Positions 5,862 through 6,150 of a stretch of 6,150 bases of DNA are shown here, piece by piece (position 1 is the first letter of the stretch; every line of letters starts with the position of its first letter). This stretch comes from Pseudomonas sp. (lineage in GTDB: Bacteria > Pseudomonadota > Gammaproteobacteria > Pseudomonadales > Pseudomonadaceae). The notes beneath the pieces were generated by a model, which saw nothing but the letters and a program-made list of their open reading frames with translations, made no database searches and had not been told where the DNA came from. A program made the position numbers and the translations under genes. The stretch lies in assembly GCA_003523465.1 (NCBI GenBank), contig DQAA01000491.1, forward strand, positions 243 to 6,392. The letters run 5' to 3'.

Positions 5862-6150
5862 GACTGGCCATTTCCAACATTGCCTGGGACCCCAGCGAAG
5901 ACGAAGCCGTCGCCGCGCTGCTCCAGCGCTTTGCCGTCGACGCCATCGACATCGCGCCGGGCAAGTACTTCCCCGAGCCGGCCAAGGCCAGCGCTGCGGA
6001 CATCGAGCGGGTCAAGGCCTGGTGGGCGGAGCGCGGCATCGCCATCACCGGCATGCAGGCACTGCTGTTCGGCACCACCGGCCTGAACGTGTTCGGCTCG
6101 CCTGAAAGCCAGGCGGCGCTGCTTGAGCACCTGTCCCACGTCTGCCGTAT
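5858..6150 (+). CDS. sugar phosphate isomerase/epimerase-like TIM-barrel protein, N-terminal part (truncated by window edge)
   Basis: 97 codons are visible, starting MRLAISNIAWDPSEDEAVAA. The frame stays open to the window end. LAISNIAWD (3-11), VDAIDIAPGKYF (27-38) and ITGMQALLFG (63-72) look like the first strands of the xylose-isomerase-like (AP endonuclease 2) TIM barrel found in sugar isomerase/epimerase proteins. The metal ligands of this family lie further along and cannot be checked. The ATG overlaps the stop of the preceding gene (ATGA, 5858-5861), and a purine-rich AAGGCGGA (5841-5848) precedes it, so it belongs to the same operon. It probably isomerises or epimerises the sugar used by the pathway; the substrate is unknown. 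Confidence 0.82.
   Translation, partial: MRLAISNIAWDPSEDEAVAALLQRFAVDAIDIAPGKYFPEPAKASAADIERVKAWWAERGIAITGMQALLFGTTGLNVFGSPESQAALLEHLSHVCR

Overview
The window reads as a Pseudomonas-type gammaproteobacterial chromosome. The supporting signs are the high G+C coding style, a queA start followed by a divergent tRNA-Leu, and several Pseudomonas-like protein families. The genus is inferred from protein and codon style, not from a database match.

Layout. (1) Positions 1-206, minus strand: the first 68 codons of queA (queuosine tRNA modification), running off the left edge. (2) Positions 207-440: a compact divergent intergenic region. It holds a near-consensus sigma-70 promoter, a tRNA-Leu(CAA) gene with encoded CCA, and a strong intrinsic terminator. 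(3) Positions 441-925: about 485 bp with no convincing gene. A locally AT-rich stretch here carries a perfect 7-bp inverted repeat, and this is probably the promoter and leader region of the next operon. (4) Positions 926-6150, plus strand: five tightly packed genes. They encode a membrane-anchored GT2 glycosyltransferase of the polyprenyl-phosphate sugar synthase type (DPM1/GtrB/ArnC-like), an FAD-dependent oxidoreductase of the DAO fold, a large polytopic membrane protein with a C-terminal soluble domain, a short Rossmann NAD(P)-dependent epimerase/reductase-like protein, and the start of a TIM-barrel sugar phosphate isomerase/epimerase-like protein. The last one is cut by the right edge.

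The five genes overlap or nearly touch (TGATG, a 20-bp overlap, a 22-bp gap, ATGA), so they look like one transcription unit. Inferred working model: the isomerase-like, Rossmann and FAD proteins make or modify an unusual sugar or sugar-like group. The GT2 protein loads it onto a polyprenyl phosphate at the inner face of the cytoplasmic membrane. The large membrane protein, GT-C-like in layout, would then transfer it on the periplasmic side to a surface glycan or other acceptor. No flippase, polymerase or acceptor is visible here. The final product is unknown, and this unassigned glycan-modification pathway beside a tRNA is the most interesting content of the window.
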